Assembly (NCBI RefSeq): GCF_000143415.4 | Contig: NW_003314311.1 | Coordinates: 1,339,062 to 1,403,061, forward strand | Direction of reading: 5' to 3' | DNA from: Selaginella moellendorffii | Lineage: Eukaryota > Streptophyta > Lycopodiopsida > Selaginellales > Selaginellaceae | Length of the DNA: 64,000 bases | Part shown: piece after piece, positions 45,388-55,250 of the stretch | How positions within the stretch are numbered: the stretch's first letter is position 1 | Layout: every line of letters starts with the position of its first letter | Translations under genes and position numbers: made by a program | Notes under the pieces: generated by a model | Databases searched by the model: none | Told to the model about the DNA's origin: nothing | What the model saw: only the letters and a program-made list of their open reading frames with translations

Positions 45388-47651
45388 TTAGTTAAGTCTC
45401 ATTAATAGAAGCTACTCACTTAAACCTTTTCATACAAACTTCACGGCCATTAGGGAGTGAGGCCAAGTGTTTCTTAGACCATAATTTCTGCCAAAGAACC
45501 AAGCTCTCACTCCCCTCAAAGAGGAGAGTCTCACAATGGACTCTATAATTGAAACTCCTTGTGTTAGGTGAGTGATACAATTGCCGCCAAGCATATAAGG
45601 CTTGATTCCATGGGGAAGTGGTTGGCAAATAAAGACACCATTGACAGCATGAAAGGTTTTCACACTTCCAAGCATAGATTTGAAATTCTATATAGTGTGG
45701 TTTTAGATATTTAACATTATTATTTTAGAGTAAAACATAGTTTTTTTTATAATATTATAATTCTGCCAATACCATCTTAGCATCATTTCAATTGGGTACT
45801 TCTATGCAATGTGTTCAAATTTATATATACATTGGTTTCATATAATATGTTGATCATGTATTGAACATTCCATTCATAAAGTTCCTCTTTGTCTTTTGCC
45901 CCTTCTCAAAGAATATTTTGTTCTCAAGTAGCAATGCAATTGACTATCTCTCTATTTTATCATATATTCAAAAGGTAGGCAACAATAAATCTTATATGTT
46001 ATATCAAAGCCTAGAGGATAAGATTTTAAATCTACAACTAAGTATGTTACAAAATAAAAGTTTTATCACACAATGTTATAGTAACTACATAGCTTGGACA
46101 AACATCTCTTGCTCATGTTAAAGAAGAAGAAACATCTCTTGCTCCTATTTAATATGTCCTTTTTTGTTTTTAACAACAACCTAATGGTAGATTTAGAGTT
46201 ACAAAAGATGCAAATTCCAATAACACACTTGACATTAGCAGTATGCTCTATTATTTTGTTTATTTTGATGTTGCTTTTAACTTTTGGGTCTCCATGGATA
46301 TTACAATGTAACATACCTAAACATATAGTAATTGCATTGGCAATACATGTACCTGAAGATAAGGTTTTTATAGACATAGATCCAATAAAATTAAATTTAC
46401 TTCCAGAAGTATTGAGTGAGAATAATTTCAATGAAAACAACCTTACAGTCTTCCTTGCATCACCAACCAACAATGGATGGCATTCCTGGTATCTAATAGT
46501 TTCTATTTACAATATAATTTGTTTTATAGAAATCTGATGGTCATAAAATTGCAACAGACTTAAATTCCAGTGGTGCACATAACATTGATAGTATATTCTA
46601 TTATTTCATTTGCCTTTTGATGTTTCTTTTAATTATAAACACACAAGGAAGGGTCAAAAGAGTAATAGTGTCCCTTTTTCTAGGTTGATCAAAATTAGCT
46701 TACAAATTATCTAAAGCTTCCTGAACAACAACATAGTGACAAGGAAATACACTATAGTGCTAAATTAGGTGATGATTTTGATTGTCCACGATTCTTGTTT
46801 CAATCCTGTTAAAGATTTATCTCTCAAATTAAATGCAACTCTAAGTAAGACAGTATTTAACATTGAAAGTAGGCCTTTTTAGGTGTAGCATAAGACTCTA
46901 GGTGCTAGAGAGGTCAGTTTGTGAAATTATTTTCTTTTCTTTTATGTGTTCTTTGTACCTAGAGTAATGAAGAATTGTCAATAACCATAAAAGGAAGAAT
47001 TCCACAATGGATCACTTTTTATTTATAGTGACCATTAATTATTCAATTCACATGATAAACATTATACACTTTTTTGGTAGGCAATGATGAAGGAGCTTTA
47101 GGAGTTCATGTGCTTTGACATCCCTACCCACTTGGATGCACTTATTATTCCATCCAAAGACACTCATTTAATTAAGTGGATCTTAATTCCACTCTTGGCT
47201 CGTGTGGAGCTTTTTATCTTGGGATCATCTATGTGCCAAGAGCTAAGGGCCAAGCAGTGAGTGATCTTGATAGCATTTTATGTTGATTGAGGCTAAAGGT
47301 CAAGTTGTAAGTGCTGTCCTTGTGTCTTTTGCTGCACTATAGCGTGTGTGTGAGTAGCATGAACATTGAGGCCATTGGCAGTCATTTTTGGCTCAATTGC
47401 AGCACTTTGAGGTCTGAAGGGTGATCAATGAAGTGCTTGGTATTGTTGGGCAATGTGAGTGTTTTATTGATTTTTCAACAGGAATTTATTCTTGATTGCT
47501 TTTTTTTTTAAAAAAAATTCTTGGAGGTGATGGTGGGCAATGTTATTGTTCAAATATGGTACTTCAGGGGGCAATATTGGTTTTATGATCTCACAGTTGA
47601 GTTCGGATACTGCTATCATGAAGTTTTATCATCAAAGTAGCAAGAGGACAA
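45388..47651. other. AT-rich intergenic DNA; no supported gene
   Basis: A 147-aa frame at 46094-46537 has a hydrophobic stretch and an acidic C-terminal half but no known motif. Part of its DNA (near 46195-46285) recurs in diverged form at 46540-46640, which suggests repeat DNA rather than a gene. Confidence 0.45.
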
Positions 47652-47681
47652 GTGATTCAAACCCTAGAGCCTAGGGTTCTT

Positions 47682-49955
47682 ATGCACACGCTTCCTATCT
47701 TCGTTTCGATTGCTAGCATTGATTTCTCAAATCCCTCCCGGTATTTTCCCCAGGAGCTGTGCGCAATCCCCTCAAGGAGCCGATTGATCGAGCAGCAAGA
47801 TGAGGTTTTCGCGAACGAGTTTCTCCAAAATCTTGTCCGCGATGGAGCCCTAGAGGAAGCTCTCAATCTCTTCCAAGCAACAGCCCACAGGTGGGATGTA
47901 ATCTCGTGGTCTTGCCTCATCGCAGGAAATTCTCGCAATGGGGATTCCCGGGCGGCTTTATCCTTGCTGCGATCGATGCTTCTCCACGGCGTTCCGCCCA
48001 ACAAGATCACTCTCATCTCGGCTGCCACTGCCGCAGCTCACTCCAAGATACCTGCCGAGGGCGAATTCGTCCACGATCTCGCGCTCCAGGGCGGTTGGAT
48101 CAGAGATCTCGCCCTCTCCAGCGCGCTACTCAACATGTATGGCAAGTATGGCCTCCTGGATCGAATGGAAGCGATCTTCGAGCAAATCGAGGAGAGGAAT
48201 CCAATCAGCTGGACGGCAGTGATTGCCGCAAATACCAAGTCTGGGGATTTGCCGCGAGCACTGGAGCTCTTCTCGGCGATGCTGCTTGACGGTGTTCTTC
48301 CTGACGCGGTGGCTCTGCTCACGATGGCAAACGCTTGCTCGAGAATGGGATCGATCCAGGCGGCCAGGAGAATCCACCGGCTGATCGAGGAGAGTGGGTT
48401 CCTTCTTCTTCTCGAAGCTGGATCATCGCCCACGGGGAGCTTCGATCGATCACGAGCTCTGATGCTTGCCAACGCCATCATCGACATGTATGGCGAGTGT
48501 GGATCCACATCGTGCGCTCGGGCAGCGTTTGATTCCATGGCGATGATCCGCGACGACGTGAGCTGGAACTCGATGATCGGGGCTCTCGCTAGAAACGGAG
48601 AGGCAATCAAGGCAACTGTGATCTTCCATCGAATGCTTCTCGATGGAATCCATCCTACGAAGGTAACGTTCTTGGAGATCCTTCACGCTTTCTCACAATC
48701 ACACTCTTCTCTTACAGCTCATCGATTGATTGAGCTTGTCCACGGACAGATCCAATCCCGTGGGCTGGAATGCGATGCTCTGATCGCTGCGGGGCTCATC
48801 CCCGCACTCGCGAGGATCAATCGATTGGAGGAAGCCACGCGGATTTTCCATGGAGCTCGCGATTGTCACGACGTGGTGCTGTGGACGACGATCATCGCTG
48901 CCTACGCTCAAAAGGATCGCCCTCGAGAGGCTATGGCTTTCTTCAGGCGAATGCTCCTGGAAGGATTCCTGGCAAACGGCTACTCGATCGTCGCGGTGCT
49001 GGAATCGTGCTGCTCGATCGCGGATGGCATACTGCTGGAGTCGTGCGCCCGCGAGATGATCAGTCGAGGAAGATCGTCTCTTCCCATGGCCGTCATCGTG
49101 GAGAATTCGCTTCTCAGCATGTTTAGCCGGTGTGGATCCATCGAGGACGCTTCACGGATCTTCTCTGGGATGGACGAACGCCAAGACACTGTCTCGTGGA
49201 ACAGCATGATCGTGGCGCTCTCCCAGCACGATCGACCGGGCGAGGCACTCGCGATCTACCGGAAGATGCTGCTCCATGGTGTCAGGCCCGAAAAGATCAC
49301 CTTCGTGGCGGCTCTGGACGCGTGCTCCAAGAGCTCGGATGCATCGGCTTCAGCTAATCGTGCGGCTTCGCTGGAGATCTGCGCGCTAATCCTCGAAGCC
49401 GGGCATGGATCGGACACGGCAGTGGGGGCGGCGATGGTCGCGATCCATGGCAAGCACGGGGAATTCGATCGAGCAATGGAATGCATGGATGGGATCCACA
49501 AGAAGGATATCTTTGCGTGGAGCGCGATGGTGTCCGCGTACGCCCAGCACGAACGCTGTGTGGAGGCGATTGCGTTTTTCCGAGAGATGGTGCTGGATGG
49601 AGTGGAGGCGAACGATGTGATCTTCGTGACTGTCCTATCAGCTCTTGGCCATGCTGGATCGATCGAGGAGTGCTGCCGGTACTTTGGTGGATTGGAAGTG
49701 GAATTTGGGATGAGGCCGAGCTTGCCTCACTATGGGTGTGTGATTGACATGCTCAGCAGAGCAGGGCATTTGGCGGAGGCAGTAAGTGTGATGGAGCAAA
49801 TGCCATCACAAGACAGGGTTACATGGATGAGTGTGCTTGGGGGTTGTAGATTGTATGGAGATCCACAACAAGGAAACAAAATGGCCAGAACGTTAATAGG
49901 ATCTAATCCTGATAATGCTTCAGCTTATGTCGCTCTTACCAATATTTATCGTTAG
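47682..49955 (+). CDS. Intronless PPR protein (PLS class), ends within the E motif
   Basis: 757 aa from the first ATG (47682). The frame is open 10 codons further upstream but starts there with GTG. A Ser/Arg/Phe-rich N-terminus suggests an organelle transit peptide. About 15 PPR motifs follow, with the usual signatures: WDVISWSCLIAGNSRNG, LLNMYGKYGLLDRMEAIFEQ, NPISWTAVIAANTKSG, DIFAWSAMVSAYAQHERCVEA, YGCVIDMLSRAGHLAEA. The E1-like block RVTWMSVLGGCRLYGDP is present, but the protein stops at ALTNIYR, where E and DYW domains usually continue. PPR proteins bind organelle RNA; lycophytes edit organelle transcripts heavily. Without a DYW deaminase domain it would need a partner to edit, or it may be a 3'-truncated gene. 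Clear GC-rich coding bias contrasts with the AT-rich flanks. Confidence 0.93.
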   Translation: MHTLPIFVSIASIDFSNPSRYFPQELCAIPSRSRLIEQQDEVFANEFLQNLVRDGALEEALNLFQATAHRWDVISWSCLIAGNSRNGDSRAALSLLRSMLLHGVPPNKITLISAATAAAHSKIPAEGEFVHDLALQGGWIRDLALSSALLNMYGKYGLLDRMEAIFEQIEERNPISWTAVIAANTKSGDLPRALELFSAMLLDGVLPDAVALLTMANACSRMGSIQAARRIHRLIEESGFLLLLEAGSSPTGSFDRSRALMLANAIIDMYGECGSTSCARAAFDSMAMIRDDVSWNSMIGALARNGEAIKATVIFHRMLLDGIHPTKVTFLEILHAFSQSHSSLTAHRLIELVHGQIQSRGLECDALIAAGLIPALARINRLEEATRIFHGARDCHDVVLWTTIIAAYAQKDRPREAMAFFRRMLLEGFLANGYSIVAVLESCCSIADGILLESCAREMISRGRSSLPMAVIVENSLLSMFSRCGSIEDASRIFSGMDERQDTVSWNSMIVALSQHDRPGEALAIYRKMLLHGVRPEKITFVAALDACSKSSDASASANRAASLEICALILEAGHGSDTAVGAAMVAIHGKHGEFDRAMECMDGIHKKDIFAWSAMVSAYAQHERCVEAIAFFREMVLDGVEANDVIFVTVLSALGHAGSIEECCRYFGGLEVEFGMRPSLPHYGCVIDMLSRAGHLAEAVSVMEQMPSQDRVTWMSVLGGCRLYGDPQQGNKMARTLIGSNPDNASAYVALTNIYR

Positions 49956-50035
49956 AGATGAAAGGCAATGTAACTTTACAGTGTTTTTACCAATATTGAT
50001 CATTAGAGATGAAAGGCCATCTAACTTGTTGCAAG
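49930..50035 (+). repeat. Short direct duplication spanning the PPR stop codon
   Basis: ACCAATATT.ATC.TTAGAGA followed by TGAAAGGC.AT.TAACTT occurs at about 49938-49976 and 49988-50026. The PPR stop lies in the first copy, so this rearrangement may have removed the gene's 3' end. Confidence 0.75.
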
Positions 50036-50312
50036 TCACCACCATCTGGGGATGGATTGCCATAATTTGCTGATTTATAGTAAAATTTGCAATGTTTGGT
50101 GATTGTAGAGTGTCTACCAATTGTAGTTTTTAGTGGGTATGAACCATAAAATCATTTTCACACAAAAATCTTGCAGAAGACAAATTTGTAAAGAAGAAAC
50201 CTCTATCTAGAGAACTCTCACTTTGTTCACCTAGTGATCTATACTGAATTCCTGGAGAAATCCAAGCTCACAACCTCCTGGCCGGGCTGAGTAGATCAAT
50301 CGTATAGGGATA

Positions 50313-50402
50313 GACCATTTCTCAATTTGTGTGTATCATCCTTGTGCAGGGGCCATGCTAATCTTCACTGTATCATTCCAATTTTATTCTCCAAATAGAC
50401 AT
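50313..50402 (-). ncRNA. U6 snRNA pseudogene
   Basis: The reverse complement reads along U6: AAATTGGAA, GATACAG.GAAGATTAGCAT, GGCCCCTGC.CAAGGATGA and the CA.ACAAAT.GAGAAATGGTC end. Differences fall mainly at CpG sites (for example TGCACAAGG for TGCGCAAGG), and GATACAGTGAAG replaces GATACAGAGAAG. I see no clear plant U6 promoter (USE/TATA) beside it. Confidence 0.88.
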
Positions 50403-50814
50403 CGCATAGGGATACTGCTGCTGGATTCCAAAATCGGTGGCGGTGCCAATGGCTGGATTTTGCGGAGACATCCATGCTTAATTTCTTAGGGTTACAATCT
50501 ATCCTTGTTAGTGGATCAGTTCTTTACACAATTAAAAGATATTTCCATATTTTTGTGCATGTTGATTGCGAGGAGAGTGATGCCACCAAGAAGATCCGTA
50601 AGTCATTCATCTGGATAAAGCACACTAAATTCCTCAACTGTGAGTTCCTCTCTTCTTTATCTTGGCACAGTCGTCAAAATCCTATGAGAAAGATCAACAT
50701 GGTGATGGTCAAGAGGGAATAAAAAACATACTCTACCTGCTTCTTGGCCAGGGTGGAGTAGGTTTGGAGAGCAGGGGATGGGCAGTTGTTAATTAGGTTT
50801 ATTTATCATTTTGA

Positions 50815-51321
50815 AATTCTAGAGCATTATATTTCTTTAATATTATTGTTCAGCATGATGTTAGTAGTTTTGCAGTTCTATATCAAATTTGTCATTATAC
50901 TTTTAGAATAACTCCTCTCTATAGTATTTATACACAATCGATTCTATATAAATTTTGTAACTTTTTAAAGAATAGACTGTTTAGTGGATATAAAAGTTTT
51001 TATATAGCCACATTTAATGATAGTGATTTTTTAACACATTTTTATAACACATATGTATTTTTAATGCAACAAGATTGCAATGATGTTTTTTATTATAACA
51101 AATATATTGTTTTATGGGATACTAAAACTTATGGATTAAGTTTTGATTGTAAATTAAGATTACAAGAAGATGAAAAATTTGTTCCATATTCAACATTTGA
51201 TTTGAAAGCTTTATATATAACTAAAATTTATTGTAAAAAATCTAACTTTATAAAACCATCAATATTTGTTTTAGATTTAAATTTTCCTTTAATTTTATAT
51301 GAAGATCCTAAACAAATATAG
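50815..51321 (+). other. Unrecognised AT-rich ORF, 168 open codons, no early ATG
   Basis: The frame is open from just after a TGA (50812-50814) to the stop ending at 51321, in DNA that is more than three-quarters A+T. The first ATG is at 51064 (85 codons left). The translation has a protein-like composition rich in Tyr, Phe, Asn, Asp and Lys (for example FSGYKSFYIATFNDSDFL and KLRLQEDEKFVPYSTFDLKA) and is not low complexity. I recognise no family. It may be an exon, an insertion of AT-rich organellar or viral-type DNA, or chance. Confidence 0.4.
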
Positions 51322-52096
51322 TCAATATGTGTTTAAATAAATTAAAAATATTAAACCATTATTTTCTACTTAAACTTAAGATTATAAATTATTTAAATCT
51401 TAAGTAGCTTACATAAATAAATAAAATATAGTTGTGTAAATTAAATTATTTAAATTATAATAAAACTTAACACAAGTTTAATTTATTGATAACTTTATTT
51501 TCTTAGAGCTGTTTTATAGAGCTTGAATTATAAGTATTCAAGAAAAAAGAACTAGAAAGTAAATATACTACATTGATGTTGTGGTTAAACTAATAATACA
51601 ACTTAAATGTTTTAAAAATTATTTAAATAAATCAATATAAATGTAAAGAAAGATAAATATTGATTGTAACTTATTATATTTTATATATAAAACATAAATT
51701 GAATAGTTATCAATAATAAGTATTATTTCTTACAATGTATTTTCAAAAAAGCCAAGTGGTAAAAGTGGCAAAGCTGAGTAAATTAAATAAAATATTATGG
51801 TGTGAGATATAATATAACAAACAAAGTTGAGAATTCATCATCCAAATATAAATCAAAAATAAAAATTGAAAAACAATACTTTACTATTATTTATTTTGTA
51901 ATATTATTAAAGGTAAAAAATGTCACTATTTTTTAAACACAAGAAATGAAAAAATTTTGTTACCCACCACCAAATTTACTAACCCAGCCAGTAGCACAAT
52001 TGTGTTCTAACCAAATTAAAACTTAAATTTGAAATTTCAGATAAAGAATTAAGACAGAAAACTTTCCTCATAAAATATTTGGAAAAAACAAATACA
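51322..52096. other. Very AT-rich intergenic DNA; nothing recognised
   Basis: Non-coding on both strands. It holds the presumed 3' flank of the GRAS gene. Confidence 0.6.
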
Positions 52097-53791
52097 TTAC
52101 CTAATCAAAGACCAGGCTGAAACGGTGACTAGAGGCTGATCCAGCCAACCAAGTGTGATACCTTCACAACATTCCCTACTTCCATTTTCATCCTTCCCCT
52201 CCAGTTTGTCAATCCTATACTCAGGACACAAGAACATCTCCAGCAGCAGCTTTGCCTGGACAATTGCACGCTGGCTCATTCCCCTGTTCCGAAACCCCTC
52301 CTCTTCCAACATCCTCTTCCATCCCTCAAACCTCTCGTGCCTCTCAATCCGGTCCTCCCCCTCACACCCAACGATGTTTCTAATCTCCCTTGCAAAGATG
52401 GTCTTCTCCACCCTCGTCCTTGCCGACAATGAGCTCTCTCCATCGACCACCACCACGCTCGAGTCCAGGGCATCAAACATCGCCGCATAATAGCGCAGCG
52501 ACCCCGCAAACCTGGCCTCGAAGCACTCCACATTGTGCTCGGCTTCGTGCTCCACAATTGCCACCACCTCCGGCTTCGTGCTCCGGATGAGCTCCATCAC
52601 CCCCTGGATCTGCTGCCGATCCAGCAAGCTCCGGTGGAGCTGCCCGATGCAATTCACCGCCACCGCCTCCCCGTCCTTGACGTGGAGCATCCACAGCCGG
52701 ATCTCCTCGAGCCGCTCCACCACGGCATGGAACTCGAAGCACAGCCCCAGCGCCTGAGCAAACTCCGCCAGCCGATCGCCCGTCTCCTGGACGCTGTCCT
52801 TGAAAGGCCCGATGCCACTGATCCTCACCAGCGATGGCGGCCCCTCTGATCGATTCGCTAGCGCTTGGAACAGCGCCGGCCACTGGAGCCCCTGCCCCAC
52901 GTCCAGATCGATGACATGGACCTTCTTCCGCCCCTGGAACGCCTCGAGGATGGCATCGTTGGCGCTGAAGTGGGCGAACTTGACGATCGGGCTGACGTGA
53001 TTGAGGATGTGGTAGGCGGCGATGGATTCCTCCTCGGCCTCGGAAGAACAGGCGGATCCGGGGCTTGGATCGGTCTCCAGCGACAGCGGCTTGTAGAGAT
53101 CCGGGCGCTGGCTGGCCAACCGGCACGCTAGGCCCTCGGTAAAGTAGGCTGCCAGGCGCTCCATGGCGGTGGATCCATGCGGCGATGCCAGCTCGCCCAG
53201 TCTTGCCAGAAGGCAGTGGATCAAACTCGTGCTCTTCGCCGAGATTGCCTGGGCGCAAGCTACCAGGAGATCCACGAGCTCGATCTTTTCCTCCTTGTTG
53301 CTGTCGCTGGTGGCATTCTCGGCGGCGCGATGATCATCATCATCCTGGTGCTGAGCGTCCAAATATCCCTGCCCGCCGATCGATTCGCTCTGCGCGTCGG
53401 CCGAGCAATCGAGAACCCCCTCCACGAGCGCCTCCCATTGTTGCTGCTCGTCGCCATCATCCCGTAACAAACCCTGCTCGCGATCGAAGGCCGAGTGGTG
53501 ACGATCGAACGACCCCGCCGCGATCAAGAACGCGTCGTCCGACGCCGGCGACCCGGATCGCTCCATCCCGTTGCTGTCCGTGGAGCCCTCGCACCGCGCC
53601 GCGGCCGTAATCTCCCCAAACAGCTCATCCGGAGGCGATTTCTCCTCGTAGAAGCAAGAATCCAGGCCGTGCTCGATCGATTCCTCACCGTAGAAGCAGT
53701 AGGAGCTGTCGGACGACGCCGAGGAGTGGTCGATCGCGAAGCACCGCTCCAGAGCCTCGCCTTCTTGCTCGCCCCTAATCCCCAGCATCAT
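52097..53791 (-). CDS. SCL28: GRAS transcription factor, SCL28-like
   Basis: 564 aa, intronless, starting MMLGIRG. An acidic, Ser-rich N-terminus (1-165) is followed by a complete GRAS domain (about 170-562). LRI is at about 170-230, VHVID (variant of VHIID) at 291-295 in KKVHVIDLDVGQGLQWPALF, LRII near 330-385, a PFYRE-like region at about 430-500, and the SAW motif ITLGWLDQPLVTVSAW near 545-560. RLEEIRLWMLHVKDGEAVAV and the REIRNIVGCEG..R.ERHE block are, as I recall them, nearly those of Arabidopsis SCL28, a MYB3R-activated regulator of G2/M progression and cell size. The same function here is inference. Two AACGG motifs upstream support this. It is divergent to a phosphatase gene 190 bp away. 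The many other frames here are GC-rich shadows. Confidence 0.92.
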   Translation of the reverse strand: MMLGIRGEQEGEALERCFAIDHSSASSDSSYCFYGEESIEHGLDSCFYEEKSPPDELFGEITAAARCEGSTDSNGMERSGSPASDDAFLIAAGSFDRHHSAFDREQGLLRDDGDEQQQWEALVEGVLDCSADAQSESIGGQGYLDAQHQDDDDHRAAENATSDSNKEEKIELVDLLVACAQAISAKSTSLIHCLLARLGELASPHGSTAMERLAAYFTEGLACRLASQRPDLYKPLSLETDPSPGSACSSEAEEESIAAYHILNHVSPIVKFAHFSANDAILEAFQGRKKVHVIDLDVGQGLQWPALFQALANRSEGPPSLVRISGIGPFKDSVQETGDRLAEFAQALGLCFEFHAVVERLEEIRLWMLHVKDGEAVAVNCIGQLHRSLLDRQQIQGVMELIRSTKPEVVAIVEHEAEHNVECFEARFAGSLRYYAAMFDALDSSVVVVDGESSLSARTRVEKTIFAREIRNIVGCEGEDRIERHERFEGWKRMLEEEGFRNRGMSQRAIVQAKLLLEMFLCPEYRIDKLEGKDENGSRECCEGITLGWLDQPLVTVSAWSLIR

Positions 53792-53981
53792 ACTCTACCT
53801 CTCGCAGCTGAAAGGACTCGATCGATCGCAAAGAATGAAAGCGTTATACCCTATCGCTCTGTCCTCCCGACCAATTGTCTAGCCGTTAAAGCCTTGTGAC
53901 CGTTATGAGTAAAAAACCCCATCAGCCCTAAAAGCATATTCTTTGCACGGTATTAGTCCTTTTAGGGTTCTTGGAGTAAGG
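53792..53981. promoter_or_regulatory. Shared 190-bp divergent promoter with two MSA-like motifs
   Basis: This lies between the ATGs of the GRAS gene (minus) and the phosphatase gene (plus). On the minus strand TTTAACGGCTA (core 53883-53887) and CATAACGGTCA (core 53900-53904) each differ by one base from the mitosis-specific activator consensus YCYAACGGYYA. A telo-box-like TTTTAGGGTT (53959-53968) lies just before the phosphatase ATG. Confidence 0.65.
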
Positions 53982-54844
53982 ATGAATGAAATCCGCGAGG
54001 GATTGTTTCTGGGGAGCATTGACGATGCGGTGTCGTGTCTCGTGGGCCGCCATAGCTCCAAAATTTCCCATGTTTTATCAGTAGCAAACATCCATTTGAG
54101 CGACAAAGCGATTGAGACGCGCAGCCAAATCACAAGGAACGAGAGGAAGCAAATGCCGAAGCGCGATTTGGTGAGAAAGGAGGTGCCTCTTGTCGACTCG
54201 GAGACGCAGAACATCCTGGAGCGCTTGGAGGAGTGCCTGGATTTCATTGAGCACGGCCGCCAACACGGTGGCGTGCTCGTCCATTGCCTCCAAGGAATCT
54301 CTCGCAGGTCAGCGTGGCATTGTTTCTTAAATCGAAGTCCCAACTTTGGGCTGGTTTTTTCAGTGCTTCCGTGGTCACGGCTTATCTTATGAGAAGCGAG
54401 AGACTCTCCGTGAAAGGTGATGTTTCAATCCCTTTAGATGTTCTTTCTCTGATCGTTGGTGTTTGTCTTCAGATGCACTTGCTTCTCTACGGCTGCATAA
54501 CGAAATGATCTGCCCGAATCCCGGATTTATGCACCAGGTAAAGAGCCACAAAGATGGTGATTTTCGTGGCAAATTGACTACCAATGCTGGGTTCTGGCAG
54601 CTGGAGCTATTTTACGAGATGAAGTTCACTGCGGACAAGGCCAGTCCCGCTTACAGCCGCTGGAACGACATAGGTTGGTAAAAAACAAGTTCAGATCCAA
54701 TTCAAGTACTAAACTTCTCTTTAAAGTGCTCCAGATTTCAGTAAAATTCCACAAGCCCCAGAACTCTCTCATTGTATTCCTGAGAGTAAATCGAGTAAAA
54801 GCGAGGAGTCTTTGGTGGATGGCTTGAACGAACTGTTCACGTGA
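53982..54844 (+). CDS. Dual-specificity protein phosphatase, DUSP12-like catalytic domain, five exons
   Basis: Predicted exons are 53982-54307, 54364-54416, 54473-54537, 54601-54673 and 54735-54844, with GT-AG introns of 56, 56, 63 and 61 bp, giving 208 aa. The start MNEIREGLFLGS matches the usual beginning of a DUSP domain. The catalytic loop HCLQGISRS spans the first splice (Cys102, Arg108), and the likely general acid is Asp72 (VPLVDSE). SASVVTAYLMRSERLSVKDA, PNPGFMHQLELFYEM and DKASPAYSRW follow the DUSP12/YVH1 pattern. The zinc-binding C-terminal domain of YVH1 is absent; the tail is short and Ser/Glu-rich. Family members dephosphorylate Tyr and Ser/Thr, often on MAP kinases; the substrate here is unknown. 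The last acceptor (54733-54734) is my choice among two. Confidence 0.85.
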
Positions 54845-54934
54845 AAGTGTGCCTCTTTTGATTTTCGTTATATAATAATACCAACTTTTTAACTTTCAGC
54901 TCTTTTATTCTTATTGCGTGGATTTAATCTGGAT

Positions 54935-55250
54935 TTGTGGTCCTGGCCGTGGCATCGACTCCGCGGCGGATTGGTGATGCTCCTCAGGTCTGTTGGCTTG
55001 GGGCTCCAGGAGCGCATGGCGGCCGTGGCGCAAGCTCCCTCGGCATCGGCGGCGCTGGCTGGCTTTTAATGGGGCTCCCTAGCTTTCCACGGCCAGCACC
55101 AGCAAGCCACGGCCATGGCCTTGGGTGCTGGCCATGGCCCTGTCTTGGGCCGTGGCTTCTCTCGCAACCGTGGGTTGAGAGCGAGCTAATCCCAGATCGT
55201 GGTTGGGCATTCGATCGATGGTGGCGTGGATCGTTGGCCATGCCATGTCA
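54935..55250. repeat. GC-rich low-complexity block
   Basis: CACGGCCAGCACC..., GGCCATGG (twice) and GGCCGTGG units form many short inverted repeats. Open frames on both strands reflect the high GC content only. A similar GC-rich block lies at 62500-63060. Confidence 0.6.

Noticed and set aside
46094-46537. 147-aa ORF as a gene
   Set aside because: Part of the DNA recurs nearby as a diverged repeat, and no motif or codon bias supports it.
52155-53610. Many ORFs on both strands across the GRAS gene
   Set aside because: They are shadows of a GC-rich coding region. Only the 564-aa minus frame has a domain.
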